Below are positions 10,639-23,118 of a DNA stretch of 64,000 nucleotides, piece after piece; within the stretch, counting starts at the first letter, position 1, and each line of letters begins with the position of its first letter. This DNA comes from Chaetoderma sp. LZ-2023a (lineage: Eukaryota > Mollusca > Caudofoveata > Chaetodermatida > Chaetodermatidae). The stretch is taken from contig CM067367.1 of NCBI GenBank assembly GCA_034401795.1, positions 77,633,579-77,697,578 of the forward strand. The letters are read 5' to 3'. Under the pieces are notes generated by a model. It was not told the DNA's origin. It made no database searches and worked only from the letters and a program-made list of their open reading frames with translations. Made by a program: the position numbers and the translations under genes.

Positions 10639-12277
10639 CATTACACACATGCGCTCCTAGATGTAGTAAATGCCTTTTCTCAAATAATCCAGATTCATTT
10701 CCTTTCTTTACCGATGGTAGTTTATTTAATATTGTATGAAATAGCCAATAAACATCATTTGTTATTTCCCTTTTCCCTTCGTTTAAGCATTACCTCTTAG
10801 CGCGCCGGTGCCAAAATAAAATATATTTTCTATACTCTGTGCAGAACCACGCCAGTTTAAACTTTCGAAACTGTCTGCATGAGCTGTTTCTCTCTTTGAC
10901 AGCAGCAGCGTTCAAGATTTCAATATTGCGTCGTCAATTGTTTTATTAACAAATCTAAGGACTATTTTAATACAGTATGGGAAAGCGACTCGAAGGAATT
11001 CCATAAATAATTGTTTCAATTTTTCTTGCCTTGAATAACTAAGATCTGTACTTGATAACAGAGATATAGTTATGGTGACAATCATTTATTTAGTTGATGC
11101 GTGTACTTAGATTATGGGAACGTACACAATTTTACTTTCGATCATAGGAAAATGTGTCTGTGTGCGTGGGGTGGGGTGAGGGATTTCCCATCCAGACCAC
11201 GGCCTTGCGCGCCCTGATTTCAGAAACTTACCCTACACAAGACATTTGTACTATCTCAGTTGAAATGCGATTTCCAATTTAGATCTTACTAAATGAGTGT
11301 GACAACCCAGATAACGCAGCTTACTGGGCCGATTCTCTGCCGAAACCGTGCCGATACTTTCAGTATCGGCCGGGGTCGGTCCACAATCGGTCCGGTAATC
11401 TGCATTATCAGATATATTTAGTGCATAATGGCAGAGTTTGAGATTCTATTTATCAAGTAAGATAGTATTTCCAATCTTCATATCGATCTTAGTAAGTTTC
11501 TTAACATTTTACCTTTTTCCACAGTAAAAGTTGTTAGCAATGCGCAACAAATTAATACCGACAAACGCGACATATTATTATTTCAGATTTGAAATTACTT
11601 ACCGGTATTTCATTAAAATACCGGAATATCAACAACATTTCAACAGTAATAAAATATCGTCTCCGCCTTTGTGTTTTTCTGGGCCACATTGCATAAAGGT
11701 AGTTGTTTCTGCTTTACGGGAATTAGCTTTTTTATGTAAGACGCAAACGTCAATTTGCAGTGGAGTTATGGGCCAGATGTTGGTATTTTCAGGTACGTTG
11801 AATTAAAAAAAAATGTATTGCACGACATATTTTTAGAATCAGAAAAGCAAATTGATTGAGAAAATAGTTGGTATCAATCTTTAAAAGTATCTTTAAGCAA
11901 ACGTTTAAATAAAAATATGATGGCGCCAATAGTTTTTTGCTGCGTTCAAACAGGCTAACCCGTGATGGTTGTATTAATTAAGAGAAAATATGTCAAGTAG
12001 CTGATCTTCTGATCAACATAGCATTAGCTGTAGGAGGATACATGTTGAAAGAAATACAAACCTGATAGAAATGTGAACATGAGAATACGATTATAAAAGC
12101 TTAAGTAGCGGGTTGCTGAATTTCACATTCGCATCTCTAGTCCGATTATATAAAGCAGATTCCAAAAGTAGCCATTGTATGCGTCTTCATCTTAGCACAT
12201 TGCTGTACACATGTCTTCTTAGTGAAAACAAGATTCGTCTCGCTGATGTTGTAGTCATACTCTAGTCTATGCCACGC
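10639..12277. other. Non-coding interval with two small hairpins
   Basis: No gene recognised. It contains a perfect 9-bp stem GCCGATACT/AGTATCGGC (11350-11370) inside a GGCCGAT/GGTCGGTCC-rich patch (11315-11400), and a second stem CCGGTATTT/AAATACCGG at 11602-11624. A GACAGCAGCAGCG patch near 10900 may be an old family A centre. Confidence 0.4.
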
Positions 12278-12688
12278 TTAACCCCTCTTGTGTCACCAGC
12301 ATCTCAAAGCGCTCAAAATGCAGCCAATATTAATTAACCATTTAATGGTCAAGAAACATTATAAGAAAAGTTTCGCACTTAAATTTCCTACAACCGGGAA
12401 TTCCCAATGACCCCTACAAATGCCGTTTTTGGCGGGCCAGACGATTCATGGATTAGTAGTCAAGAAAATCGAAAATTCAGCCAGCCAGTATCCATATGTA
12501 GGCCACGAATGTCCTAGTTTTAAAATGTACAACTGGAATAACTGGCTCGGTCACCGAGCCAGTCATTACAGTGGAAAATTGTCTAAATATGACACTCTTG
12601 GCCTACAAATGGACGTTTCTCAGCATACATCATATACCTTTTGGCCAGTTTGACAATTAAACAGCTAACTTCACACAAGAGGTGTTAA
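12278..12688. mobile_element. Family B palindromic MITE, full length with terminal inverted repeats
   Basis: The ends are inverted repeats: TTAACCCCTCTTGTGT (12278-12293) and ACACAAGAGGTGTTAA (12673-12688). The middle (12531-12574) holds the family B palindrome, AACTGGAATAACTGGCTCGG followed by its near reverse complement. A second long copy lacking the palindrome is at 61190-61515. Class unknown; no transposase. Confidence 0.85.
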
Positions 12689-14467
12689 TGTCTTGTTACA
12701 AACACCGAGTGCCTGTCCTTGTGTGACATATGTTTGTTTCTGGCTGTAAAATGTACTATTATGCAGACAGCAGGATAAAGGTATATCATTTCATTAGGAG
12801 TCCTTGTTTGACAAAATATTGACTTGGCATGTGCTTATCTTCGAACACACAATGCAGGGAAAGGATTTCACATTTATATGAACTTGATCATGCCAGATAA
12901 TAACGTATATTGTTGTATACCGTTCTTATCACACAGAGAGAGCACTTTAGACATCTTACGATATACAGTATGTCTTGGTATACATTCGTGCCATTGTATC
13001 TGTCTCAAGTGAGAGCCGTTCTTGTTCATGAGCAATTAAACACATCTCTACAGCAATGTTGTATACTCCACTATATCATTTATTTTCAATCCACTAACAG
13101 TTTTAAGTTTCGCTTTATTTGCTCCAATGCATGGCCAATTCCTACGTTACAGAGAGGTGCATGGGCATTCTTTGCATAGGTTTCATAATTCATAATTAGC
13201 TAATCATTTCCCAGATATATGGTTCCTTTATTCGGAGACTAATTATTGTGTCAGATACGCATGGATATACTGGTCATACACCGGTCTGTATTCACAAGAG
13301 AATTAAGCACACAGTTTTTCAATGGATGATACCTGAAAACCCCGGCGGTTTTCCGTTATAAATGGGAGAATGACAAGTGCGAGTCATATATGCATCCACA
13401 TCACCATGCATGTTCTGAAATTCTCTTCACGAACTGCATTGGCGTGTCCTAGTGCTTCAGCTATCAAATGTGTTATACCAAACCAGCTCTTTGTCGAAGG
13501 CTTTGTGCTGCTTGGTTGAGTGAATTTGTTAATTCTGCTCCTGCTACCCAAGAAACGGGTTAAACAACACTTGGAATGTGATTAATGTAGACAGTACGGT
13601 CATGTTTACTGTAATTACTGTATACTTATTGTTGCTGATCAGTAAATATCATCTTGACAACCTGCGTCATCGATGAAAAGTTCATCAATGGAACAACAAA
13701 CACTATGGACATAGTTTCAAATTCATTGAAAACCTTCTTCCTTCTTGAATTCTGGTTCAATCGCCTTTAATTGTATCGCTCACATGTAATTGTCAATGTC
13801 CAACGTAATGATAACATTCTTGTTTGATCTAATAATATATGCATGTATGTGCTATGTGATGTGCATGTCGAGGGAACAGCAAGTCTTATAGACCATTCAT
13901 TGGTGTTACTATGAGTGTCATCATCTGCACTTCTGTCAGTATCATATTGTCATCTGAAACCAAAGAATGGTACGTTAGCAGAAGTAAATTCTTATGGTGT
14001 AGCTGAATCTGTGCCTCCATGTGTCATGGCACTAGGTGTGTTAATTGAGAGCTTCAATTGTGCATATTTCTTCATTTTGCATGTCTGCACTGCCAGTTGA
14101 GCTTCATTGACCATGGTTTAATGATCATCAGAGAGTAGCATGTGCTGATATCTCAGTGTTCTTAACATCATGCTATTTATGGAAATGGCAATATTGTCCA
14201 TAGCAAAGAATAGTTAGTCATCCTCTAACTACTGGTTTCCTCAGAGCATATGACAAGAGGCCACATTCAAGATAGGTGACAAGCAGCTGACTTGGACTGT
14301 AAGTGTGAACCCTTTGTCCTACAACTATCATGTGTTGATTATCAGTTTTAGAATGGCAGAATCAAATTTCTACAAGTTTTGGTGTATACGTCATTGTTTT
14401 GGGATTTGGCTTCATATATGATTATTTGTCCAGTGTTGGTTACTGAAGTGTCGGCAATTAAAGTGGT
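12689..14467. other. No gene recognised (1.8 kb)
   Basis: AT-rich, apparently single-copy DNA. Frames up to 89 codons are present but show no recognisable motif or splice context. Confidence 0.4.
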
Positions 14468-14868
14468 AATTGATCATTCCAATTTACCCATCAATCATAT
14501 GGCGTCATAATCAATTACCCGACTTGTATATGACGTAATAATCAATGGCGTTATGAATGACGTAGGTAAGTTAGTTAGGAACGCTTAATTGATGACGTGT
14601 TGTTGTACAAAATGTATGTCTTTAGAATTGAATAAAGATGCTGTTGAATATTTTGAAATTAATTGGACTGGGCGCGGTCGATGTGATAGGCAGCAACAGC
14701 ATCCAGGTAATTTAATCTCAAGATTGTCAACAGCTTACCTGTATAGTTTTCCGCAAAACTGATAGTCAGGCAGTTCTGGGATCGATCGATGCCAACACGA
14801 CTAAGTGGGGGTGGAGCTTGGCTAAAGATTGGTGGGGCATAGCTGAAACCGGATTACTCCATTATAGA
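14468..14868 (+). mobile_element. Family A palindromic MITE
   Basis: Has the CRE-like left flank (TATGGCGTCATAATCAATTA, TGACGTAATAATCA), TGTCTTTAGAATTGAATAA, a palindrome decayed in its right arm (14640-14735), ATCGATCGATGCC and the right flank GGTGGAGCTTGGC with GGGGCATAGCTGAAAC. Confidence 0.8.
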
Positions 14869-15848
14869 TCGTCTGTAATCCATGTAAGTAGAATTATTCG
14901 AGAGACCGGGATAGCATCCCTGTCGTCACATATGAGGGATCCATAAAATAACCAACTGTTCGATGTTCATCCACAGGACTTGTGCGCATTCAAAACTGTT
15001 GCCACGTCCTGTTCTAATGATACCTGGTCATCTTCTTTACGAATTGCATTATCCTTTGTTCTTTTGGCCAATAATGATTTATATTCTGTGGAATACTGAC
15101 GAGAGACTTCTATATAGTGGGCATTGGCCAGATTCATATGTTAATTCATGCATTGTTTTGTATTAACAAATGTCCATAATCTTCTAGCGAAAAAGATAGA
15201 CCCTACCCCCACCATCTGCACCACCCCACCAATTTAACCCCCTGGTTATACAAAGCAATGAATTAACAGATGTATCTGTACCCATGCCAATATCAGTACT
15301 TTCACAATAATCCCCTCTACAAAACTACCTGTGTGTAGGCTTTAGTAACTCATCAATTGACATAATGCCATCACCATTAAGACGTCTACACAGCGTGTTC
15401 AAACATTCAATATTTGTTATTATTTCTTTTTGCCGCAGATCTCGTTATTGAGTAAATCTGTTTTCTTGGCTGGCATAACGATGTGTATATTTCATATAAG
15501 AATATGTGTTGGTATTTTACGCCGACGGCTCAAATATCATTAAGTGATATGGTTTGTAACCCGTTGGGTTGAGGGTGCTGGTCGTCGTGGTCGTGATGGT
15601 GTTGGTGCTTGTTCTGGTTCTGATTCTGGTTCTGGTTTGGTGGTGGTGTTGGTGCTAGTTCTCGTGCTGGTGGTTATGTTGGTAGTGTTGTTGGTGCTGC
15701 TGCTGGTGGGGTGCAGGTAGCGGTGGTAGTTTCTAATACAAGTCACTAATAAAGGTAGCTAATATTGGCAGCCACATTTATCATATTACTTATTAGTTGG
15801 TGGATTGCTTACAAATCTCTTCGATAAAGCGGCAAAGTTTCTACAGTA

Positions 15849-15850
<2 letters not shown>
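14869..15850. other. Non-coding interval with a GT-rich low-complexity patch
   Basis: 15560-15730 is GTGGTGTTGGTGCT-like low-complexity DNA, giving a threonine-rich frame on the minus strand that is not a gene. The rest shows nothing recognisable. Confidence 0.45.

Positions 15851-15898
<48 letters not shown>
15851..15898. repeat. (GA)n microsatellite abutting the Gypsy LTR start
   Basis: About 24 GA units end exactly where the retrotransposon's TGTAG start is inferred (15899). The second copy of the element (50839) has no such repeat on its left, so the GA tract belongs to the target or arose after insertion. Confidence 0.9.
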
Positions 15899-15900
<2 letters not shown>

Positions 15901-16271
15901 TAGTTCGGATCGACCGGTCGGATATCGGCCGTACCAGCCAAGCTGGGTACGCGCCACCCGTCCTGGATTCGTTTCCTGAACACGCCCCCCTGGGTAGAGC
16001 CATAAGCGTGTATAGGCCTATGGGAGAGATCGTGTTACGAAAACGACTAAGTTCGTTAAAACGCATGATGCGCATGCGCGCACCAGGATGCTGTTTTGAT
16101 GGAGCACGTAGTTACGACCAAGATAGTACCCTGTATTCTTTATTGATTACTTGTACCCGCTAAATCTGACATTCAACGGGATTTTTAAATCTGTAAACCA
16201 TTTCAAAATCGTTTGAGAAATGGCTGAGTTGTCCACGGAAACCCTTCTTGATTATCTTCAAAATATTGCCG

Positions 16272-16414
16272 TGACGTCATAACCACGTGGACGCAAAACT
16301 CTAGAATATTCTAGAACATTCGGCTGCGCTATTATTAGCTACGCGCTGATTGGCTGTTGCTCGAACGATGATTGGTTGGAGCCTGCGCCTGTGACGTCAC
16401 GGGGAGTATAAAAG
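16272..16414 (+). promoter_or_regulatory. Heat-shock-type promoter in the Gypsy LTR-like region
   Basis: Within 145 bp lie CRE TGACGTCA (16272-16279), an E-box CACGTG (16284-16289), four alternating heat-shock boxes GAATATTCTAGAACATTC (16304-16321), two inverted CCAAT boxes (GATTGG near 16349 and 16370), a second CRE TGACGTCA (16392-16399) and TATAAAAG (16407-16414). The spacing of CCAAT, CRE and TATA is that of a strong animal RNA polymerase II promoter. The corresponding part of copy 2 has a TATATAAG box (50974-50981) but lacks the heat-shock boxes. Function is inferred from motifs only. Confidence 0.65.
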
Positions 16415-16758
16415 TAGACGCAATCCAGTGTTCGAGTGCATCCTCGGAGAGGGGCCGAACAGGTTGGATCTGTACCAGCTACTATCAGCGCAACAGACAA
16501 TATGCGTATTACTTCGCTATGTGTCGGGTTTTTCTCCCGTAGCTGGCAGTTGCCCAACCCACCGCACTAAAACAATTTTGTAGCTCTCTACTTACGGGAG
16601 TAGTTTGGAACTTTCTGATTATTGTTCGCGAATATCAATATCTACTTTGGAACACAAATTTGCGGTGAGGCCTTTACGGCCTGAATATGTGAGTCCACAG
16701 ATGTAGAGGCAGGATGTTCTTTGATGGATGACTTGCCGGATCTGCCGGCCACGCCAAA

Positions 16759-16776
16759 AAGTGGTATTTCGACTAT
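16759..16776 (+). other. Candidate tRNA primer-binding site
   Basis: TGGTAT follows AAAAG in both element copies (16759 and 51189; copy 2 reads TGGTATCAAAC). Retrotransposon primer sites typically begin TGG, pairing with the CCA end of a tRNA. The tRNA is not identified and the exact LTR end, expected just upstream, is not resolved. Confidence 0.4.
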
Positions 16777-17463
16777 CGCCGCACTGATATCGTGTAGGTT
16801 CTTCTGACTCTGCCAGGTGCGTCCTCATAGCTGGCTAACGTACCCAGCACCGTGAGGCTTTGTTTTGTATCTTCGTTTGCCTCAGACAACCCCCGCTTGT
16901 GATCGGGTTGTTTACACCTTCCATCCATGCCATCTGTGTATGGGAACTTTCTTCACCACAGTAGTATTATCGTATCTTTTGCTGACTGCTCGTTAGACAT
17001 CCTATTAGGCTTACAGTGCTGAGCGATGTCCTCCAGCCATGAGTGTTCTTGCGGAAATCTTGTTTGCGGAAGACAGCTTATGGGAACCAACATGCGGGAA
17101 CTTTCCAGCATCCTGAGAATGCATCAACGCACGTCAACTACGGAATGACGTATCAATTTCAGTAACACGGTGGCCTAACTTAAGAATGGCTACCGAGTAT
17201 TCAAGTAACTATGCTTCACAGTTTAATTATTTCTCTATATGGGTTTCGTTAATTATATTGTATCCGTAAGAATGGTCGCGATGACTAAAAGGAACTGTAA
17301 CGGTCTTAGGACCGCTAGTTATAATTTCTGTATTCTGTTTAAGGTTATTCTCATTTTCCTCAATGTGTTTCTAACCGCACTATACTAGGTTCGTTAACCT
17401 GTACTGATATATATATATATATACCTTGATCATTTGATACCGTATTGATTGTTCTGGTTAGAT

Positions 17464-17499
<36 letters not shown>

Positions 17500-19191
17500 C
17501 AGTGGCCATCCGTTCATATGTTTTGCTCATTTATAGAAAATATAGGACTGCAGTGCACGTAGGAAACACGATACAACAACACCTATATATGCAGCACTTT
17601 CTCCCACCACAAACAACTTTTCACTGAGGTCGCTGTCCATGCTATAACTCTGTTTAGTCCGTCATGCTACCGACTAAACCTTTTCTATTCATCTTGATAG
17701 GCTAGGTTCAAAATGATTAGAGACACTTTCTTCATTGCATACTCTGTAATATACTCTTCTCTTCCGGCAGTGCGATAATCTAGCCCCGCACTCCGGTAAG
17801 ACTCATAACTCCAAGATTTTGTCTCTCTTCATCCTCCACTCAGCCTTGTGTCTTCTTAATTGTTTGGATGTCTCTATCCGCACCATGGGCTGGTCCGACT
17901 CTGGGGAACTATTGGGGTTTCCGAGCAGTGATGGCCAGGGTGTGGTATCACACACATTCCCGCGTATCCTTGGACACTTAGTAGTTAGCCCTTTAGCCAA
18001 TGTAGGAAAGCACTGCGAAAACATATATTAATTATTATTTTATTTACTGAACCAAGCTCCCGCACCGCAGTGCAAAACAGGGCAACTTGTATATAAACCT
18101 AGTGACAGGTTAAACGGTTAGTTCCATAGGACCCGGTGACGGGCGATACGTAGCCCCACCGAATTCCGTCAGAATGTCCGGGCATGATATTTAGATCTGC
18201 CACGCCCTTGTGGGAAGGACATTTACGGTGGGTATTCATCTCTCTCACCCCACCATAACGATAGACCAATGGTCTAATACGCTTTCGTGAAAAGTAACCC
18301 ATGTCTTGTAACGTTTTATGTGGTTACGGAGCGGGATGTCCGGATTCTTATCCAGTTCAGAGATCTTACTAAGTAACACGTATGAGCGCTGTCTTCAGTA
18401 TTGTTGTCTTAGGGCATCTGTTCTCAGTGACAGCCGTGTCTAATAGTTAGGTAGATACCAGCCAGTTGCGGTCAAAAATAGTTCTTGTTTTGAAAACAGC
18501 TAAAAGCTAATTAAGCAAAGCGGAAGGCCCGCATAAATAAAGCGGCAACTACTAATTCAGCATACTAGAATCACATAAGACGGTGTCGAGGGAATCCATC
18601 GGGAATCGCCAGTTCCGTCTTCACGTAAAACAGCATGCACCCCTATAGTCATAATCTCACTAGGTATGGTATTTTCTTTCGCAAGCATTTTTGGCTGAAA
18701 TATTAGAGTGGGCCCATTTTTGCCTACTACTCTTCACCCACTTTAAGCCATGGCGACACCTTCCCGAGACGGAGGCCCACACCAGGCACTTGCCTCTCGC
18801 AAGGATTCGGCGACAACGGTCCACACGAGGATAATACTCCTCACACAAACTAGCACTAGGAGTAGTGCCCGCGTGAGGCACATAACTTTTCGTCCGAGAT
18901 AACCTTCCTTTCAGCTTAGAGGTATACTAACTTATATTAAGTTAATTAGTTAAGTCTCGTGTACGGGAGCCTCCCTTGCGGGGATACTTCTGTGGACCCA
19001 CGAGTTCATGTGGTACCTCCGGGAGCCCCATGTTTAAAAGTTCATCTACCTGTCTCTATGTCTCGTATTTTCGTATGCTCTTGCTATAGTTTTATCTAGC
19101 ATATTTATAATTGTTTAAGTAAAATCATTGTATGGACTTATATTTTTAGGTCCCCAAATCAAATCTTGTAAGTCCATAGATCACGAAATTG
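16777..19191 (+). other. Long Gypsy 5' leader (about 2.4 kb)
   Basis: This stretch has no convincing frame, yet it is shared with copy 2 (51206-53373) in blocks in the same order, for example CTTGATAGG(C/A)TAGG at 17691 and 52015, CTATTGGG(G/C)TTTC at 17911 and 52261, TAGTTCC(A/G)TAG at 18118 and 52455. It contains (TA)n tracts at 17409-17422 and 17467-17496. TTTTTAG just before the gag start (19144-19150) resembles a 3' splice site. Such a long leader is unusual; it may be part of a very long LTR instead. Confidence 0.6.
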
Positions 19192-21508
19192 CTATGGACA
19201 GGCATACTGGTGACACAAATTCTTGGGATGAGACAGTTGTGTTTAATGTTCATGACAATGGTCGCATGGACCCACCGGAACGATTGAGTACTACCGGCCT
19301 TAGGAGCCGGTTTTTGTTTCCCGCAGGGAAGTCTCGTACAAGGTCTGTCACTCTGAGACCGGATGCTAACCAGCGTCATCACTCGTCGTGCACTTGCGGT
19401 GTGGTGAGTCAACATGATACACCAGAATGGCCCGACGCTACCTGGCGAGCTACAGGTGGCGCCGTAGTGGGGCACGAAGAACATCATTAACCACACGCAG
19501 CGAGCTCACGCCCACACCATATAGTGAGCTCAGTTCAATACCATCTCCATTTACCGATGACTCCCTCAATCAAGAAGTAGCGTCCTACGATGGATTTTCA
19601 GCTCACATGCTCACCGACTATGCCAGAAATTCAGCAGAATCAACAACCCCGCACTATACCCTGTTTTCCCCTGTTAGCGATGGCACCTTTCGAGATGCCT
19701 CACAAGCGGGAGCAGAGTTTAGAACAATATCGGACGTCCGCGACAGGCCACCACCAACAGGGCCGAATCGTGGACGACCCCGACCAAGACCCGATTACGG
19801 GCATATCAACAGCCCTTCACACTACTATCATTCACCTGTGTCATCTACGGAAACTGTATCGCCGGGTGATGATCCACAATACAGACAACCTCCCACACCG
19901 CCCCCTTCTAGTGCAATGCTATGCTCAAGTGGAACCCCGCGGCCTTATCGGGAGGAATCAGCACCACCATTTCACCGGTATATCAGTCACGCAACCCATC
20001 ACGACTGTCAGCCACCTACACCACCACCATATGAGGAACGTCAGTCCTCACCTCGGAAGGAACGACCGTGCAATCGTCACAACAATCCGCCTCCCGTCCA
20101 TAGACCCATGCCGGTCTATGGCTCTACAACCGGGGCGGACTCAGTAAATTGGAGTACGCGTGTCCAAGCTCCTCGGCATCTGCATTGACGGGAAACACCA
20201 ACACCACCACCACCTGCACCACGACCAGCCTCCGCATATTCATCAAATTTCCAGATACCCGCACCACCCGGATTTCAGCTGCTTAATTCTTCCTGCGGTC
20301 TTGGCCGAGTCATCCTCCCCCCCCCCAAGTTTAGTGGGGAGAATGACTGTACCAATTAAAGAATACAGTTCGCGATCATAAGACGGACTAAGTGCTGGAA
20401 CGATCAGCAAATGGGTGAATTTCTCGCCGCAAAGCTTTCCGGAAGTGAGTACACACCCACCTACACACAATTTGAACGAGCATTGACGGAGCGATTTGGC
20501 GACACAGCCCTCTGAGAAACCAGTCGTCTTCAACTTAAAATCATCTGACGATGCATGGGAGAAACTCTTCCCGAGTTAGCTAGCCGAATCAGGAGGTTAG
20601 TCACCCGCGCATATCCGAGCACCAATACGGATGGCATGATCCATATGCATCTTGATACTTTTATCGATGCATTGAGCGGTGAACCCGCCCTGAAAGAAAA
20701 ATTATTTCTAGGTGACCACAGAAGTTTGTCCCAATTAACGGCAACCGCGGTTTATATAGAGAACTTTCTGGAGCGGGAAAAGAGTAACCGACACCAACTT
20801 CATCATATCAATCAAATAGAGGGTGCAGCTATCGCCCCGCCCGCTAATGCTCCCCCAGTTCACCAACACTGGCCACACAAACGTCACCACCACCAGCTAT
20901 GCAGAATTCCACTCCGAATCAAACTCCTAAGGGCACTGAATCAACTAGAGCCACTTCGGTGCCCATATCCGCCTTCCGGCTCAACTGCGGCTTCCATACA
21001 ACAACGTTCAGTGGCCGACCATCATCCACCGAAATCAGCTTTCACACTGACACCAAAATGCACGGCTTCACATTTGTCAGTGCCTACGTTGCCTCCCCCA
21101 TCCGCAGCAGTGACATCCCACTCTTTCTCCACACACAATACGGCTTCTTTCCTATGTAAAACGGCAGTGGTAGGTTGTAGCACCTCCGCTGAAACAACGT
21201 TTTTGCAAGCACCACGCCCCGCCACCAAGACACTAGATTCTCGGTGTCCTCTGGTAGTATGCAGAACACCACCCCATCCAGCATCATCTCCCGCATCCAC
21301 AGACAGTAGCGACTCTGGAGAAATGATTCACTCCGCCTCATGGATTCGCAAGTGCCGACATAGACGGAGGAACGCACGTTCTTGGTGGCATCACCGTTTC
21401 TTCTGTGCTTCACCAAAACATCCCATGAAGCATTGCAAGAAATGGCTTGCACAGGTGAAGCTTATCCGTCATCCCGTGCGCACCGCTGTCTACACCAATA
21501 CAGCCTAA
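19192..21508 (+). pseudogene. gag: Ty3/Gypsy Gag polyprotein, broken
   Basis: The likely start is ATG 19192 (MDRHTGDTNSW), also present in copy 2 (MDRHTGGTNS then a stop). After a frameshift before 19490, a proline-rich region follows (19500-20188; PPTPPPYEERQ). The capsid domain spans about 20300-20820: FSGENDCTN, QMGEFLAAKLSG, ERALTERFGDTAL, then ETLPELASRIRRLVTRAYP and FIDALSGEPALK, a clear Gypsy-type capsid pattern. In-frame stops occur after FSGENDCTN and after GDTAL. A zinc knuckle remnant RFFCASPKHPMKHC lies near 21398-21440; its first Cys position is Arg. Gag normally packages element RNA in cytoplasmic particles. Confidence 0.8.
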
Positions 21509-21680
21509 ACAGAGACGGCAACAACACCACCACCATTGCTACCCTCAGCTCCGCCTTCACCGCCCGCAGCCTTCACACCAGCGGCGATGGCGAACTGACC
21601 CTTTCCTCACTCAGCCATCCACAACATTACAAGAAGCTATACGGAAACAGTCAGTATACATACAGAGTGATGCTGCTCCG

Positions 21681-21859
21681 ATGCCATTATCGTGGGCAGC
21701 ATCATTGGAAACTCTTCCGCAGGTACATCGCAAAGTAATATACAAATATGCCTGTCTGTTTAGTGGCGTTTCCACCAGTGCCACTGTCGACACCGATGCT
21801 TCTATCACAGTATTTAACCAGCGCTTATATGAGAGCATCCCACCTCATAAGAAGCCTCA

Positions 21860-21860
<1 letters not shown>
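21681..21860 (+). pseudogene. Retrotransposon aspartic protease, N-terminal fragment
   Basis: The frame reads VSTSATVDTDASITVFNQRL then YESIPPHKKP. This is the active-site strand and following region of retropepsins, where DTGAS is expected; here the glycine is Asp (DTDAS). The coding region then runs into the (TA)n tract and is lost. Only about 30 recognisable residues remain. Confidence 0.65.

Positions 21861-21861
<1 letters not shown>

Positions 21862-21907
<46 letters not shown>
21862..21907. repeat. (TA)n microsatellite at the Gypsy 3' breakpoint
   Basis: About 22 TA units separate the protease fragment from unrelated DNA, so it marks, and may have caused, the truncation of the retrotransposon. 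Confidence 0.9.
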
Positions 21908-21912
<5 letters not shown>

Positions 21913-21984
21913 TATGGAACGCCATCATCAGGATGATAATCATAATCGCGAATCACATATACGTAATAAATAATAATAATGCTC

Positions 21985-22404
21985 CATAATTCACTTTTCC
22001 AGAGTATCCATCCATCATCTGACCTCGTATGACGTCATAATCAGCTCAGCGCGTGTATCATGACGGCACGATCATTATGTCACAAAGGCTTCCATATAGA
22101 CCGTCATCAAATGACAACTACTCAGACACCGTGTATGAATTGTATGTCTTTGTAATTCTTTGCTATTTAATAAACATGCTGTTGAATATTTTGAAACTAA
22201 TTTCACGGGTCGCTGTTGCTGCCTTAGGCAGCAACAGCACCCAGTCACATTAGTTTCAAAATATTCAACAGTTTACTTGTGTAGTTTTTTGGAAATTGAT
22301 AGTCAGGGTGTACAGAGATCGATTGATCCCAACACGAGCGAGGTGTGGGTGGAGCTTAGCTAGAGATGGGCGGGGCATAGCTACAACCGGAACGGTTCAT
22401 TGCA
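21985..22404 (+). mobile_element. Family A palindromic MITE, full length
   Basis: One of the best copies. Left end CACTTTTCCAG, CRE-bearing flank (CGTATGACGTCATAATCAGC), TTGTATGTCTTTG, palindrome 22180-22270 (TTGAATATTTTGAAACTAAT, GCTGTTGCTGCC, TTAG, GGCAGCAACAGC, ATTAGTTTCAAAATATTCAA), GATCGATTGATCCC, then GGAGCTTAGCTAGAG and GGGGCATAGCTAC. Confidence 0.9.
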
Positions 22405-22796
22405 TGTTCATTGCATGTGAGTGTCTCCTGTGTTTTCCGATCCTTGCCCATCCATTGTTTGCAAGCCCATATTAGCATTGTGTCATTCATTAAAATATCT
22501 CCGCTACATGGGAGATCCCGATAGGTACGCACTACGCAGGCTGTGGCGGTGTGGAGATAATCACCATACAGAACCACCACCTGGACCACCCGGCCTAACC
22601 CTGTACGATAATATGATAAAATGTATGTTCTTTCATTAGACCCAACATTGAAGTACACATTTGCAGCCAGTAAAAGTATACACTTACATTTTTTCAAGCA
22701 TGCTGGTGTGAATGTGCACTTTTAAAATGTTTTAATGAATGCCTAATGAATGTTATGCAATGAGATATAAGCTTGGCCGTGTAATGGCGCTTTCAA
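22405..22796. other. Interval with a TTAA-type transposon end
   Basis: 22698-22725 (GCATGCTGGTGTGAATG, GTGCAC, TTTTAA) matches the terminal repeat of the TTAA-flanked element at 62871-63484, so a fragment of a related element ends at 22725. Its other end was not found. No gene. Confidence 0.45.
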
Positions 22797-23118
22797 TTTT
22801 ATCCACCTATCATATGACGTCATAATCAACTATGTTACGTGTAAGTTGACGTCATAACCAATTACAGCATGATAGTACCTGTAGTATTCCGACACAATGC
22901 ACGAATTGTATGTCGTTGTTATTTAATAAACATGCCTATGGCGGCAACAGCGCCCAAATTGGTTTCAAAATATTCAACAGCTTACCTGTATGATTTTCTG
23001 GAAATTGATAGTCCGAGCGTTTGGCGATCGATTGAACCCAACACGGCCGAAGCGTTGGTGGAGCTTAACTAGGGATGGGCGGGCATAAATAAAGCAAGAA
23101 AAGTCCATTTATGGTGTT
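22797..23118 (+). mobile_element. Family A MITE with the left palindrome arm deleted
   Basis: Left flank has two CREs (ATATGACGTCATAATCAAC, GTTGACGTCATAACC). TTTAATAAACATGCC runs straight into TATGGCGGCAACAGCGCCC, so the left arm is missing precisely to the centre. The right flank ends GGGATGGGCGGGCATA. Confidence 0.85.

Larger units (their letters stand above)
15899..21861 (+). mobile_element. Ty3/Gypsy retrotransposon copy 1: LTR-like region, long leader, gag, start of protease
   Basis: Starts TGTAGTTCGGATCG, matching TGTAGCGCGGATCG at the start of copy 2 (50839). Homology with copy 2 runs through the LTR-like region, a primer-site-like TGGTAT (16759 and 51189), about 2.4 kb of leader and the first codons of gag. 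Copy 1 continues through gag to the beginning of an aspartic protease and stops at a (TA)n tract; reverse transcriptase, RNase H, integrase and the 3' LTR are absent, so it cannot move. Frameshifts and stops interrupt gag. Confidence 0.8.

Noticed and set aside
17445-19500. Protein-coding frames in the Gypsy leader (60-120 codons)
   Set aside because: Not conserved between the two copies of the element, except from the gag start at 19192.
19427-20188. Proline-rich frame as a separate host protein
   Set aside because: It continues the gag of the Gypsy element between the initiator and the capsid domain.
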